DNA of 64,000 nucleotides. Origin: Antedon mediterranea (lineage: Eukaryota; Echinodermata; Crinoidea; Comatulida; Antedonidae). Location of the stretch: contig NC_092675.1 of assembly GCF_964355755.1 (NCBI RefSeq), positions 5,798,312 to 5,862,311 of the forward strand, written 5' to 3'. Under the pieces are notes generated by a model. That model did not search any database. It saw only the letters and a program-made list of their open reading frames with translations, and was not told where the DNA came from. Shown here in pieces: positions 12,684-27,200 of the stretch. Positions within the stretch are counted from its first letter, which is position 1; each line of letters starts with the position of its first letter. The position numbers and the translations under genes were made by a program.

Positions 12684-13900
12684 TTGGTTATCCGCACTTG
12701 GCGGATAACCCCTTGTTATTGTCAGGATCTTTTTTTTTTTTTTTTTTTTTTTTCTATGTTATTCTTCTTTCTTTCCCCGAATTTTGTTCGCAGCACATCT
12801 CTATCTTGTGGCCAACATAAGATTGTATAACTTTGTCATAAGGTTGAGCTATAGCTGTAGATGTGCAGCCAAGCTTTTGGACGATTTTGGAGTTGCGCAG
12901 CGTAAGTTACGCGCGATTTCATGAATTTCAATGATTGATCATAGAATAAAAACTAAAAGTTGTTTTGTATTGAAACTTTGTGAAAATTTAAGTGAGATCA
13001 TGCGCAAACTTTCTATGGATTAAAAATGGCATGTTTCACAAAAAGTTACGCGCGCACGCGCGTTTGAAATTTCAAAATGCGAAAAATCAATTTCTAATCA
13101 ACTTTCTATGCGTTTCATGTCATTTTGAGCATTTCAAAAATTCCCACGCGTGCGCAATTTTTTTACGCGCGCGTGCGCACGTAGCGCAAAAACATCTTTT
13201 TTTTGCTTGATTTTTGTTTTTTCAGCCTTTTCTAGTAAATTTATGAATTTTCAATCAATTTCGACTTAAAATCACGTCACACGAGCACGTAGAATTGGAT
13301 AATTTGCGCGTGTTTTTGATGAAAAACTTCAAAAAATCGTCAAAATTAGACCTTTTTTTAAACAGTCATAAATTCTAAACTACGTGGTGAACTTTTTTAA
13401 AATTACATATTCTGGAAGTAGATGAGTTGTTTTTCTCGAATCATGCATTGATATGGCTAACCGGACATTGTGACATCATCGTATGGCCACCCGAATATAA
13501 AATATAGGATTTTTTCTCTTTCGTCATAGCTCGTCAAATTTAATAGAGCGCATCTCCACTTATCCGTATTCCATTTCACTCAATTTTTTTATATTGTCTA
13601 GATCAATCAATTATCTTTCGCATGATTTACCATTTTTAAAATTGTGATGACGTCATCATGTTCAAATGCGTCAATAACTTTGGTCACTTATTTTCACCTA
13701 TTCTGCACTGTATGTAGTACGTATACAGTATATAGTGTATACCGTACACACTTAGACGCGACACAAAATAGAGGGCTCACTAACATTTTTTCAATGGCAA
13801 TATCGTTTTTCTGCGCGCAATATTCTAACTTAGGTGTCATGCGCGTGGGTTTTGCGATGCGGATAACCTAACTCGTCCGTAGTGACGAGTTCAAATCTAG
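12684..13900 (+). mobile_element. Class A non-autonomous Helitron-like element
   Basis: Full-length, CTAG at 13897-13900. Sister copy of 9032-10253 in both halves, including the atypical 3' box. Confidence 0.85.
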
Positions 13901-15090
13901 TTGGTTATCCGCTCTTGGCGGATAACCCCTTGTTATTGTCAGGATCTTTTTTTTTTTTTTCTTTTTTTTCTATTTTCTTCTTTCTTTCCAAGAATTTTGT
14001 TGCACGCATATCTCTAATTCTGGCTAACATAAGATTGTAAAACTTTGTCATAAGATTGACCTATATCTGTAGATGTGCAAGAAACTTAGATTTTTTATTT
14101 TCGAGTTGCGCAGCGTAAGTTACGCGCAATTTTATGAATTTCAATGATTGATCATAGATTAAAAACCAAAAGTCATTTTGTATTGAAACTTGGTGAAAAT
14201 TTAAGTCATATCAAGCTCAAACTTTCTATGGATTAAAAATGGCATGTTGCGCAAAACGTTACGCGTGCACGCGCGTTTAAAATTTTAAATTGCGAAAATT
14301 CAACTTCTAATCAACTTTCTACGCGTTTCATGTCATTTTGAGCTTTACAAAAATTCCCACGCGTGCGCAATTTTTTTACGCGCGCGTGCGCACGTAGCTC
14401 AAAAACAATTTTTTTTTGCTTGATTTTTGTTCTTCCAGCCTTTTCTAGTAATTTCACCAATTTTTATACAATTTCGACTTAATATCACGTCATACGAGCA
14501 CGTAGAAATTGACAATTTGCGCGCATTTTTGAAAAAAAAGTTCAGAAATTCGTCAAAATTATGCCTTTTTTTAAACAGTCATAAATTCTAAACTACGTGG
14601 TGAACTTTTTTTAAATTACATATTCTGGAAGTAGATGAGTTGTGTTTATCGAATTATGCATTAATATGGCTAACCAAACATTATAACGTCATCGTATGGC
14701 CACTCAAATATAAAATATAGAATTTTTTTCTCTTTCGTCATAGCTTGTCACATTTAATAGAGCGCATCTTTACTTATCCGTATTCCATTTCCCTCAATTT
14801 TTTTGTATTATCTAGGTCAATCAATTATCTTTTACATGATTTACCATTTTTTAAATTGTGATAACGTCATCATGTCCAAAAGCGTCAAAAACTTTGGTCA
14901 CTTATTTTCACCTATTCTGAACTGTATGTAGTACGTATACAGTATAATAGTGTATACTGTATACTTAGACGTGACGCAAGCTAGAGAGCGCACTAAAAAT
15001 TTTTCAATGGTATAAGCGTTTTTTCTGTGTGCAATATTCTAACGTATGACGTGCACGTGGCGTTTGCACTTCGGAAAACCTGAATCAAAT
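13901..15090 (+). mobile_element. Class A element with a decayed 3' end
   Basis: The 5' hairpin and interior are recognisable. The 3' arm reads CGGAAAACCTG, and the terminal hairpin and CTAG have been lost. This is the last well-preserved member of the left array. Confidence 0.75.
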
Positions 15091-16120
15091 TCGATTATTT
15101 TTGTCTTTTTTCTTTTTTTTTTCTGGTACGAGTGAAATTAAAAAATGCGCCAAATTAATTTCTATTTAATTTGCGTACATTTCAGGTCACTTTGAGCATT
15201 TCAAAATTATCTAAATTGTTTGCGGTTTGCGCACGCACTTGTACGCACAGCTCGTACAAAGCGTAGAAAAATTTTTTTTGCAATTGATTTTTTTGGTCAT
15301 AGGCCTACGTTCACGATTTCTTTCATTTTCATGCATTTTTATTGCAAATTAACGATGCACTTGCATGTTAAACTTTATAAATCGTGTGCTAAAGAATGGG
15401 TAATATAATACGAACTTGTGCAAAAATATACTTATTTTGATTCAGTTCTAGCTTCTTAGGATGGCAGGTTACCCATTTTTTTAAATGTATTATAGAAGCT
15501 AAATCAATTAATGTACAATTTGCACCTAAAGGATGTTCTGGCGTCACCATATGGCCACTCGAATTTTAATGATAGATTTTGTATTAGTTAATCCCATTTA
15601 ATAGAGCGCATCGCGCTAATGCGTTTTAATGTTCTTGACAAATCAATTTTCTTTTACACATGAGTTAACAAAGTGACCCACGTGATTAAAACTTAAGGAA
15701 ATTATTGAATTGTATATATGAAGTCTTATACAAATTTTGTCTATCTGATTTCATGACGTCATTATATGGCCAGTTGAATTTAAAAAGTCAGATTTTCATC
15801 TCTTTCGTAAAAATTAATCGTGTTTAAAATAGAGCGCATCTCAAGTTAACGTTCCCAAAATTTTTCAAATTTGTATTAATGTAATTATTTAGATAATTAA
15901 ATTATATAACATATACAGTGTATTCTGTAATATGCTGTCATAAAAATTTTCCTATGGGATGCTGCGAGGTGATGCTATGGGGTCATGCTATTAGGTCATG
16001 GTATGGCCAGTAATTGGAAAGGTAGGATTTTTATTTGTTTTTTGGCATAGTTCATCACATATTACGCATCTCAGTTGTACGTGCCAAATTTAATTATTAT
16101 TATTTATATTATATTATTTA
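15091..16120 (+). mobile_element. Highly degenerate Helitron-like element remnants
   Basis: Pieces of the unit interior are still alignable: a T-run, TTTCAGGTCACTTTGAGCAT, CG-rich fragments, and two further blocks with ATATGGCCAGTTGAAT and TAGAGCGCATC. The later blocks (about 15,590-16,080) resemble the extra internal segment of class C elements at 38.4-39.0 and 40.1-40.5 kb. No ends are preserved. Confidence 0.6.
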
Positions 16121-16830
16121 ATTATGTTATCGTTGAGATGAAATATTTTCAGAAAATAAACATACTTTTATGTTTCATTTTGATGACATCAAACAATTTT
16201 TTCTCCCGTAATTTCAGTTCTAAACACAATAATATATTACAGTACAACTAGTTACAGAATTAATTATGTGTGAATAATAATAGCAATTTATTGTCTCCTC
16301 TGGTCTATGTATTGATCCAATGGAATCTCAGTTACAGTGAAACTTACTCCAATAGATATAAAAGATAAAATAGATAAAACTAATATCACCACACCATAAC
16401 TGTTAAAAATAATCTTTTATTTCAAACAAATTGAAGAAAATTTACAATAAGTATAAAATAATTTATATGTATTTATAAAAGCTTTCATTGGTTATTGCAA
16501 ATTGTACCAAATTGTCAACATATAGTAGCCTTTTTATACTATACAGTAGTTTATTTCGTGATCAGTAATTTTACTTTACATTATATACATGTTAGTTTGT
16601 CAGTTGTAGATTCATTACACTTTTATTTTTTGATTTATTTATAGAAGATTCTTATTTTTTTAACAATCATTAATATAATTGATAATTTAATCATTTGCCG
16701 CGTTTAGACAATAGTTATGAAAGAGCGAATGACTGCATTACTGACTGCCTAAAAATCCGGATCCTATTATAATTGAAGAGATGAAACCATTCTATTGAAC
16801 ACCTAAAAACCAAAACAAACAAATTTTTGC
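16121..16830. other. AT-rich spacer, no gene recognised
   Basis: Strongly AT-rich, with simple TTATT/TAAT stretches. No convincing frame, RNA gene or element end was found. The left end of the autonomous Helentron-like element may lie here, but no hairpin plus terminal motif could be identified on the minus strand. Confidence 0.4.
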
Positions 16831-17960
16831 AAATGAGCAAATTTATTTTATTTATTTATTTTATTTTATTCAGTTAACAACCAACAGCAATGAAACCGCC
16901 ACTAACAGGTTGAATCTAAATTACTGTATTAGCATTGGTAATCGTATAAAACAAAACGTATTTTCTTCTTCTGTTAAATGTAACTTTATTTTTAACATTA
17001 CTTGAATACCGGTAGACATAGCATATTCAAATTCAGAACAATATTTATAATAATATATCTCACTTAAAAACAAGATTAAAATGTATTTACTCACCAGATA
17101 TTGTTTCTCCTATACAGGAGAATGACATGGCTTGAAGTTACAGATTATTCACTGCCACTCGTGCATAGATAATAAATCGATTATTTTTGCAAATGAGTAA
17201 ATTACTGTATTAGTAATTTAATGTGGTCCTGGATATATAGAAAAAATAATATAAAAAACAATTATACAACTGAAATTATGTATAGACCTAATGAAGTATT
17301 GGCAATCGTATAACACAAAACGTATTTTCTTCTTCTGTAAAATGTAACTTTTTATTTTTAACATTACTTAAATACCGGTAGATATTGAAAGATTATTATT
17401 TGCACAGATTGCAACATTACATATTCAAATTCAAAACAACATTTATAATAATATAACTCACTTAAAAACAAGATTAAAATGTGTTTACTCACCAGATATT
17501 GTTTCTCATATACAGGAGAATGACATGGGTTGAAGTTACAGATTATTCGCTGCCTCTCTTGCATAGATAATAAATTGATTATTCTTCTTGCAAATGAGTA
17601 AATTACTGTATTAGTAATTTCATGTAGACCTGGATAGATAAAAAAAAAATAATATAAAAAACAATTATACAACTGAAATTATGTATAGACCTAATGAAGT
17701 ATTGGTAATCGTCTAAAAAAAAACTTTCTTCTTCAGTAAAATGTAACTTTCATTTTTAACATTACTTGAATACCGGAAATATTGAAAGATTATTATGTGC
17801 ACAGATTTACAACATTGCATATTCAAATTCTGAACAATATTTATAATAATATAACTCACATAAAAACAAGATTAAGATTAAGATTTCGCCTATACAGGAG
17901 AATGAAATGGGTTGAAGTTACAGATTATTCGCTGCCCCTCGTACATAGAGAGTCAAATGA
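16831..17960 (-). repeat. About 380-400-bp tandem repeat, roughly three copies, 3' flank of the Helentron-like gene
   Basis: The landmark GATTATTC(A/G)CTGCC recurs at about 17,143, 17,542 and 17,922. The landmark TTTTTAACATTACTT(G/A)AATACCGG recurs at about 16,990, 17,355 and 17,755. Spacing is about 365-400 bases. Units include GCAAATGAGTAAATTACTGT and GTATAGACCTAATGAAGTAT. The array lies downstream of the transposon gene on its strand. Subterminal tandem repeats are common in Helentron-type elements. Confidence 0.8.
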
Positions 17961-18067
17961 TTTTCAGCTTGTTTTTATCAAATTGGTTTTTTTTTTCTTG
18001 ATTTGTTTCCAGTTTTGTTTTCAATTCTTAAAAAGTTTTTATAGTATTCTGCTGGATGATTTTCCTG

Positions 18068-18073
18068 TTTATT
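18068..18073 (-). terminator. Candidate polyadenylation signal of the Helentron-like gene
   Basis: AATAAA on the minus strand about 205 bases past the stop codon at 18277. It is a perfect hexamer, but the region is so AT-rich that chance occurrence is easy. Confidence 0.4.
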
Positions 18074-18276
18074 ATATATTAATATATTTTTGACGTTCTT
18101 GACCACGCTTGCACATAATTATAGTGATAGGCCTAATAGTATTTCATTTTGGTTTTTCAGTTTTTCTCCATTTCATAATGTAAGAATGTAATGAACAAGT
18201 TGAAATAATAATGCTATGCAAGTTCAGTTTCTATTTACTAAAATATAATTCAAATACTTAAAAACCATTGATGCAA

Positions 18277-21200
18277 TTAAAATTTAATTTGAATGGCTTC
18301 ATGATAGCTATAATAAATTGGAATTACTTCAGCCTGTACTGAATCAAGACCTTTGCTATAAACATGATCAATCAATGTATTGTTTTCAGTTGTAGAACAT
18401 GTAACATGTTGTTTGTACTCATTCTCTGCCATTAAATTATTCACTCTGGAAGATTGTTTGAAAAGATTTTCATTAAAATCACCCATTACAATACATTTTG
18501 TGCTCATTTTATGTAACTCTTCCAAATGTTTTCTCAAATTTTGACAGAATTGATTAATATCATAACTTGGGGGTCGATAAATTACTGACACGGCAACAGA
18601 AATCGGACTTGTTATTAAAAATGAAACTGCTTCAATATCATTATTACATATGTTTAATCTGCTTGAGGACGTATTCTTTGCATACACTGCAACTCCACCA
18701 TGAGCCTGATGTTTTATTTTGGAACTGAGATCATTTGTATTAGAATACGAATCATACCTTGCTTGGTGATACAATTTATACGGCTCAATGCGTACGTCAA
18801 AAAAATCATCATCCTTGTTTAACCATGTTTCAGTTAGACATATGATATTAGAATTCATAAACAAATCATTACACTGAAGATCAACAAAATGTTGTTTAAG
18901 CCCTTGAATGTTATGTAACATTATTGAAAATCTAGAAGCCGAATCATGACCTTGTTTATCACATTGTACGTATGAATCCATATTATTTAAGCACTTTTTT
19001 ATGTTTGGATCACAATAAATCAGACTAGGTTTAAAATTTTCAATAGTAAGTCCAGTTATTGAAGTAACACGACTGAGGCCTACATATGCTTGACCATGCG
19101 TAAAAGTATCTTTAAGGCAAACCACTGCTTTATCCATTGTCATTCCTTGCACTTTATGAACTGTGCATGCATATGCTAATTTGAGAGGAAATTGTTTTCG
19201 ACTGTATTTTTTCCCCATAGATTCTTTAAACATTTCAATTGCCTGAATACCAATGTCATTATTGTCAAATTTTACTTTAATAGATACTGGTTCGGTGTTA
19301 TGATCAGGTTTGACTATTTCATCAACATGTCCCATACATCCATTCGTTAAGCCTTTTTTAACATCTACATTTTTAATCAACATCACTCTGGCATTAATTG
19401 CAATCCACAAATAGTTTAGTAAACTAGTTTGACGTGAATTCCGAGGTTTGTCACAATTTTTGCTCTGTTTCTTGCTATTTACTACACTATCTTCTGCTTT
19501 AATGCATACAATGTCTGTACAGGTTTTGTGCAACATTTTTTTATTCCATTCATCAACTTGTTTGTTGCGTGGGTAAATATGAACAGCATCTTCACATTCT
19601 TCACCTGTTTCACGTGATTTTAGAACTAATAAATCGTTATCAGACAAACAATCATGTTTTTCTTTTGTACGCAATTTGTTTAACAATAAAGCAAATTGTT
19701 TATCTTCTTTTTGCCTCATGATTTGATCTAACTGTACTTGCTTAAAGTTATCTATCCACAGTGAGCTTTCCAATGTGTCTTTATATAACGAACTGCCCAT
19801 CACCGGGGGTAACTGATAAAAATCACCAACAGCAATTACTGAAATGTAACCAAATGGACTATCGTTGCGTACTTGTTTTATTTGCCTTAATCGTCCGTGG
19901 ATATACCAAAGTAACCTTTGATTTACCATTGATATTTCATCTATAATAACAATTTGCAACTGGCCCAATTTATTACGAAGTGCACTTATTTTTTCTTCTC
20001 CAAGTGGTTGATACGGAAGTGAAATATTAATCGGGATAGACAAAGCGCTATGAATTGTTTGGCCTTTAATATTATATGCTGCGATTCCTGTAGGAGCTAA
20101 TTTCAATATTGACAAATCATCGGGATTTTCCATAATCTTTCCAAGAATACGTGTCGCTTCATTATAAATACAATTTACCAAATGACTTTTTCCTGTACCA
20201 GCGCCTCCAGTTATGAAAGTGTAAAATGCTTCAGGTTTGTTACCATTAACTTTGTCTAAACACCATTGTCTGGTCTTATAAAATATATGTTGTTGTTTTT
20301 CATTTAAAGATCGAATCATTTTGTTCAATTCTGGTCTTGGAATATTAGATGAATTAGACTCTAATTTAGATGTAGGATTTTTTTGAATTCCAAAATCTGG
20401 AATGAAAAATTCATCTTCTTCATCATCAACCTCTACATTTGGCTTTGGGTTGTCTAACCTTTCTTTTTCGCTTTCTGGACATAATAGGCTCCATGCATCT
20501 TCTTGTGGTCCAAATTTTGATAAACATTCCTGTGCTTCTTCAACATCATCAGCACTTTTTTCATATTGTTCCCTGTTTCCATGAACTATTGACTTTACCG
20601 TTTGTAATTGACAGCCACATAATTTCACACATCCTTTCTCATGAAATTGTTCATACGTTTCAAAATTTGGAGGTTTTAACTGTTCATCTTTTCGAAATGG
20701 TAGAAATAACTGAAGTATACTCAAAAAATATTTCTCAGGTGCTGTATCCATTGGAAACCGTGGGTATCTTACTATAGCATTACTAGTTCGTGTTCTTTTT
20801 TGGATGAATCCCAACTGTTTTTTTAACTGAAATACATTCTTTTTTTGTTTGTTTCCTTTCATTTCTGATGAACTCAATATTCTATATTCTGAACAAAATT
20901 TTGCAAGGCACATTTTATTAAATTCAGAACTATTAGGTCGAGCTTTATATTTGTCGATCTTATTTGGCAACCATGCACTTACATCATCATCTTCTTTGTT
21001 TTTAATTACACTTAGTGGTAAACTCATTCTGACAGGGTTAGGTCCTACTGGGATAAATTCAACTTTCCTTGAACATTCTTTTAATCTTAAACTACAAACA
21101 CGATAAATACTTTCTTGTGCAGACACTTCTCGATTATTCATATAAACATTACCAAGTTTTCGCAAACTTTGCCTAGCATCTTCATTGCCTTCTTTTACTT

Positions 21201-24200
21201 CTGATGCTGCATGATTTAACAGTAAACCCATTTCACGTTCAGATTTTGACATATATCCTATAACGTAAATTATACATGCATATACATTTGTAATATATTG
21301 AATATCCATATTAGCATTCCATGCTCTCAATAAGGAAGGATTATATTGATTTACCCACACATCTTGAGGGTTTCTCTTTATAACTATTTTTTCCTCAGTA
21401 GCTACACAATTATTTGCTTTCTCAAATGCACTCTGTGTAATACCTAAACTTTGGAAAAGTTCTATTGCATTTTTATATGTTTCTTCATTAGTCACAGCAT
21501 CTTTTACTGAGGTTAACAGCTCCGTTGCTTTTTTATTGTCATCATTATCATCATTGTCTTTATCCACAATTGTAGGTCTCATAACAAATGTATTTCCAGA
21601 AGGTTGTCTGGGAAAGTTAAATCTGCAATTTGTTCCCTTTTTTTTACATGATTTAGAATGTCTTTTACTGTGAATTTGCACACTTTTAACAGTTTCATTC
21701 AGTTCACGATCTACAGTTTCACATGGCACAGCACAAGAAATATATTTATCAACAAAATTAATAACTTCATTATCTTTATCTGTACCAAAAATAGGAGCAT
21801 TTTCAACCCATACTAACATATGAACATGTGGACTTCCTCTCATTTGAAATTCAATTCGGTAAAAATAATCTACGACTTTACCAATAGGCTGTGCTTCAGA
21901 CAAAATTACATTTTTCAAAAAAGTATGAAAGCGTTTGTCAAACATTCTTGCAACAGTCACCGGATTTGATTTCAACAAATTACATTTATCTGCCCATTCC
22001 AATTCTTCAATGTTTCTTTGGTCTCCTGACTGATTTAACAATGTCGTCATTATTTCTTTCCAACGGAAGTCAGCACTTGAGAATGAAAGAAAGAATGTTG
22101 GCTTTCCAATCTGTCTAACCATTGCTATTATATCTTTTTGTGTAGCTTGCCAGTACGGTGGAGTTCCACGAATTTGTTTTAAAAATTTATAACCCTTATC
22201 AGATTTTAAAATCTCCTGAATTTTGGTAACATTTTTTAAATCGGATACAGTAACTTTGCTAAAGTCATCCTTTTTACTTGACCCTTTTCGCAATGCAATG
22301 GAAATACTAGATAAAATTTGTTGAAGTTCATATAAAGATTGAGCATAAAATATGAATTCTGTATTTTGTGCAAACCTGTTATCTATATGCATTAATCTAT
22401 TGTGAAAATAACGTCCAAGTGTTATTTTAACATCTCTCGTATCATGGAATGTTGGTTGTCCTGTTGGAAATAACACTGGAAATGATTTTGCTTCATTGCT
22501 TTTATTACTTAATAATGCAATAGGGCTATTATTTTCACACGGTGCACAACAAATTATTTCATTAAAATATTCATCAACCAAATTTTGTCGCATGTCAACA
22601 GGTTGGAGACTTGTATCAAAGGTAGCACCACACAATTGGTCTTCTACTTCTACCTCTTCTTCTTCAATGTTTTCTACACATGTTTGATTTTCATGTACAT
22701 TAGTATTTGCATTTTCGATGTTTTCTTCAGATAAATAATTATGCCATTCTTCATTAATAGCTATGTCAAAATAGCACTTGTTGTGATCTTGTAAATATCT
22801 AAGAGCTTGAATAACATTGGCAGTGTTAACAAATTTATATTTGTAATAACCTTTGTAAGATAACTTTCGCTTCAATTTTACAGATATTAATTGATCATCA
22901 ACCTGTGGTCTAGGCAGCATTTTTACAGTTTCAATAGTATTTGATGGTACACATACGACTGGTCCATGTATTCCATTCTGTCCACCTTTCGGTAAATTCA
23001 TTAATTTCATAAAAGGAATGTTTAATCCAATCAAATGCTGCTCTAAATTATTTAAACACCTGAGCTCAGGAGGAATATCGTGTAGTTGTAAATTGTTTGA
23101 ATTGGCTTCTGCAGGAACTTTCCCGTTTAACATTTTCCTGTGGCATGTGAAACAATTCCATAAACGACATCTTGGTGATTCGACAAATTGACAAGGTTTA
23201 TTACATTCATTATTGCAAAGATGCAAATACTTTTCATTTATACAAGCCTTATTTTTGTATTTAGCTTTGATGCACTTCATAACTTGATCTTTGAATAACA
23301 ATTTAAAGCATACACAACAAACATATTCAGGACCACGAGAAACTGTTTCCCTGAAGTTTTCTAAAACAATATTAAAATTAGTGTTTTCTGTTTTGATTTT
23401 TTCCCGATTTTTCATATTTTTCTTAATGATTTTTTTCCGGAACCCTTCATCACCATGATACTTTTCTGTAAATCTTTGCTTACATCTTTGACGAAATTTT
23501 GAATTCCCTCGATATTTCTCTGCCAATTTATGCTTACAGTTTTGTCTAAATTTCAAATTACTCCGATACTTTTCTGCCAATTTGTCTTTGCATTTTTGCC
23601 TAAATTTCAAATTACTCCGATACTTTTCTGCCAATTTGTCTTTGCATTTTGTTCTAAATTTTAAATTACTCCGATACTTTTCTACCAATTTATCTTTCCA
23701 TTTTTGTTTAAATTTCAAATTAGTCCGATACTTTTCAACAAATTTTTCTTTACAGTTTTGTCTAAATTTAAAATTACTTTGATACTTCTCTGTCAATTTT
23801 TGGGTAATGTTTTCTCTGAATTGTGAATTACTACAATACTTCTGTGTTAAATTTTGTTTCAAATTTTTTCGAAATTGTGGATCATTGTGATATCTTTCCT
23901 TATTTCTTTGTTTATTATTTTGCCTAGTTTTATGTCTAAACATTGTTTCATTGTTGTATCTATTCTTCATTGTTTCTTTTTTGGTTGTTCGGTAATCCAA
24001 ATCAATGTTGTAGTTATTTTTAGCTTTATTTCGTACCTTAACATTATATTCAGGTTCACATCTATACTTTTTGTGTTGTCTTTCTCTGTTTTCTTTCCTT
24101 TTTTGGAATTTATAATCATCATCACCATATCTTATTTTTTGCGCCTCTTTTACTTTGCGTTTCTTTTCCTCTCTGTATACAGAATCACTTTCATATTTGT

Positions 24201-27200
24201 TTCCGGTTTCTTTTATTTCTTCTGAATTATTTTTTTTTTCTCTTTCCCGTTTAATTTTCTGTCGATTCTTTTCTATTTCTTTTCTAATTCTATAAGATTG
24301 TTTTCGTTTTCCGCTCAATATTTTTACTTTGCTTTCTGAACAAGGTTTTTCATCAGTTTTACTCTTTTTGTGTTTTGGTTCTTTGTCTTCAAATGTGTCA
24401 CAAGTTTCTTTTCCAGTTTGCTTTCGTTTCTTTGTTGTAGAATTCTTTACCAAAAAAATCGCCTCTGTATTTGACAGTTTATTGTGGGATGTCACATTCA
24501 TATCAACTTGTCCTGTTGTTTCCTGAACATTATTTTGACTCACATTGACAGATTCTACTACATTAAAATGCACATTCATGGTGTACAAAATATATATACC
24601 ATTGTCAGTTGTAACATCATCTATTCTTCCCGGCTTTTTAGCAGAAAACAATTGCCACGTCAAAAGTTGATCATTAAATGAATAAATATCTGTATTAAGC
24701 AAGTTTGCCATTGCACTTATTTCAGTATTGGATGCCCACGTTCCATTATCCATTACTCTTTTTTTAAACACATATTCCTTAACTGATCTATATTCGTGAC
24801 TAAATGTATTAATAAATAAGTCATCAGTTTCCAATAAATGATTAGTAATTGCTCTTCTTAAAAATAAATGATTATCTTCAGTCCCAGAAATAATGTATGA
24901 AATTGCACGATAAAAACAATTACCATCACCTGTAATATTTGTAATTTGAAGAGGATGTCCAATCTGACTAGCTCTGTTAATACCACAATTCATATCGGTA
25001 TGTTCACAATGAATGCCTAATTTATTACACATGTTTTTCTTTTGTGCTTCTGAGGTAGGAATAAATTTAAAATTCTCGTCAGGTCTTTCTGCATACTGAA
25101 CATTAACAATTTCAATATCACTATCACTTTGCCATCCATTACTTGATGAGACATGACCTTCTTTATTATGTTTTTTGCCTTTAACGTTAGAATCAATATT
25201 CTTGTCTGGTAATCTTGTACTACATTTATACTGATAAGAGGTACTAGGTTCATCAACGTCGACGTTTCCCAAGTTTCTTTGTTCACAATTATCATCGAGC
25301 ACAGAAGCGGAACATAACATCATAGACTTATTTTCAATATTTACACCAGTCAGTTCAAACTCGGTTTCATGTAAATTACAGTTCATTGACCTTGCTAATC
25401 TTATACAATAATCGTACACACCTTGCCACGATGGACTGTAAAGTAAAATACTCTTTCCATGTTCACTAACACAACCAAATCGATCTCTTGCATGTGGATC
25501 AAATATAAGAAATCCATTTACACGTTTGATAATAGAAAATGTGCTTCTGTTGAAATTCATAAAAAATGCATCATGTTGGTGTAATTCTTGTTCAAGAGCT
25601 TGGTTTAATGACAAGGCTCCATATTCAGCCATAAATTCGAGATTCCCATCTATTATGCCAAAAACTGATTCTTTGGGAGATATTACAAATGTGTTATCCA
25701 AGATATCCAATTCTTTCGGCAGTTCAGAAATCATTAAAAGGTCCTCGTGCATAGTGGAATCTTTCTGAATGTAACGGTACAACTCGTTTCCAAGAGTCAA
25801 TATTGTATCAAGGTCTTTGGTGTAAAATTCATTTCCATTCCTCTTTGTAGAATAAAGAATAGCTACAAGACTATTTGCAACACACTGTTTACCACTTGCA
25901 AAGCCAAATCTATAATTCCCTTGATTAAAATTACCCTGTGCTACAGTTATATTTTCATTACTATTATATACTTGTAATTCATTTATTGATTGTGTTTTCT
26001 GCCTTTTTCGTGTATTTTTTTGTTTTGGTACATCATCGATTATCAATTCTTCCGAAAAATTACTTTTTGTTAAAACTTCAATATCCACATCGATAGTATG
26101 TTGGTCACATTTAGGTTTAGTATGGGACCTAATTTTTTCAGTCACTGCTTTTTTGAATCCGTCATCAATTATCAATACTTCATTTTCCTCAAATTCACAA
26201 CTTGCACATGTTTGATTTTTATGATCTGTACCATTACTATCAATTATTCTACTTCTGTCATTCATTTTGCTATTATTTTGTGCTTTCGCATCGTCAGTCG
26301 CTGTGTTGTCGTTTTCTACAGTACATTCCATTTTAAAATCCTCGTCAGTTTTCGTTTCAGAATTGTCATTATTACCCATGTTCTTTATATCTTTCATAGT
26401 ATCGCAATCATTCTTTAAATTCACATTACCTTGTGCTTTTTTGTTATCAATCCTCTTAGTTTTGACAAAACGACCCTTGTTATTTCGTAAACGTTTCGAA
26501 CCACCACCTGATTGTTGTTGTATTCCGTGCGTTACTTTTGTATTTTTCAAATCATCACACATAGGCCTACCACTGTCGTCAATTATTGTTTGTGAATTTC
26601 CCAATATATTCGTTTTACCATTTTCTTTGTTGTATTCTCTGTAAGTAGTTGTATTCATATTCCATTCCATTTTTTTATTATTTTGTCTTTCATAGAAATC
26701 TTTTACACCTTTGCCAATATATTTTACACCTGGTTCTATACTTATACCATTTATAACGCGCTTTCTCCTTTTCTTATTTCCTCTATTTTTACATCTTTTT
26801 TTTCTGTTGTCGGTTCTTTTCTTTGATCTTACTCTGATCCAATCACTACCAAGTAAATCTTCACTTTCTGTTTGTTGACATTTTAATATTGCATTATTAT
26901 AACGTTTTTCTTTATTTTTCGTTAATTCTGGAAAGTCTGAAGTGACAGATTCATCAGGTTCTAGAATCGTATATCTATTGAAATGACAGGGAATACCTAT
27001 TTCGCCAAACATGTTATCAACAAAATTATTATTCCCACACATTGAACAAATCCAAATTACCCGGGAATTACATAGTTTGTCTTCAAAAACATCTCTTACA
27101 CATTTCACATGAAAATATTGACTACAACAGTCACATGTTATGCAATTGTCGTCTACTTTCACTTCAATATTACAGAAATCGCATGTATCATCAAACTCTG

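Noticed and set aside
7744-13871. Frames up to 102 codons beginning in the element heads and running through the poly-T (poly-Phe) tract
   Set aside because: They depend on T-run length, which varies between units and changes the frame.
1-16100. Reading the regular spacing of hairpins as a CRISPR array or a centromeric satellite
   Set aside because: Period is about 1.2 kb with CTAG-terminated hairpin ends and a nested insertion, which fits rolling-circle transposons. The surrounding genes are animal.
17364-18093. About 100-codon frames on both strands in the 390-bp tandem repeat
   Set aside because: Very AT-rich and low-complexity, not maintained between repeat copies, and no recognisable features.
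16121-18276. Search for the left (3') terminus of the autonomous element
   Set aside because: CTAG followed by T occurs on the minus strand near 16,248, but no hairpin precedes it, so no end was called.
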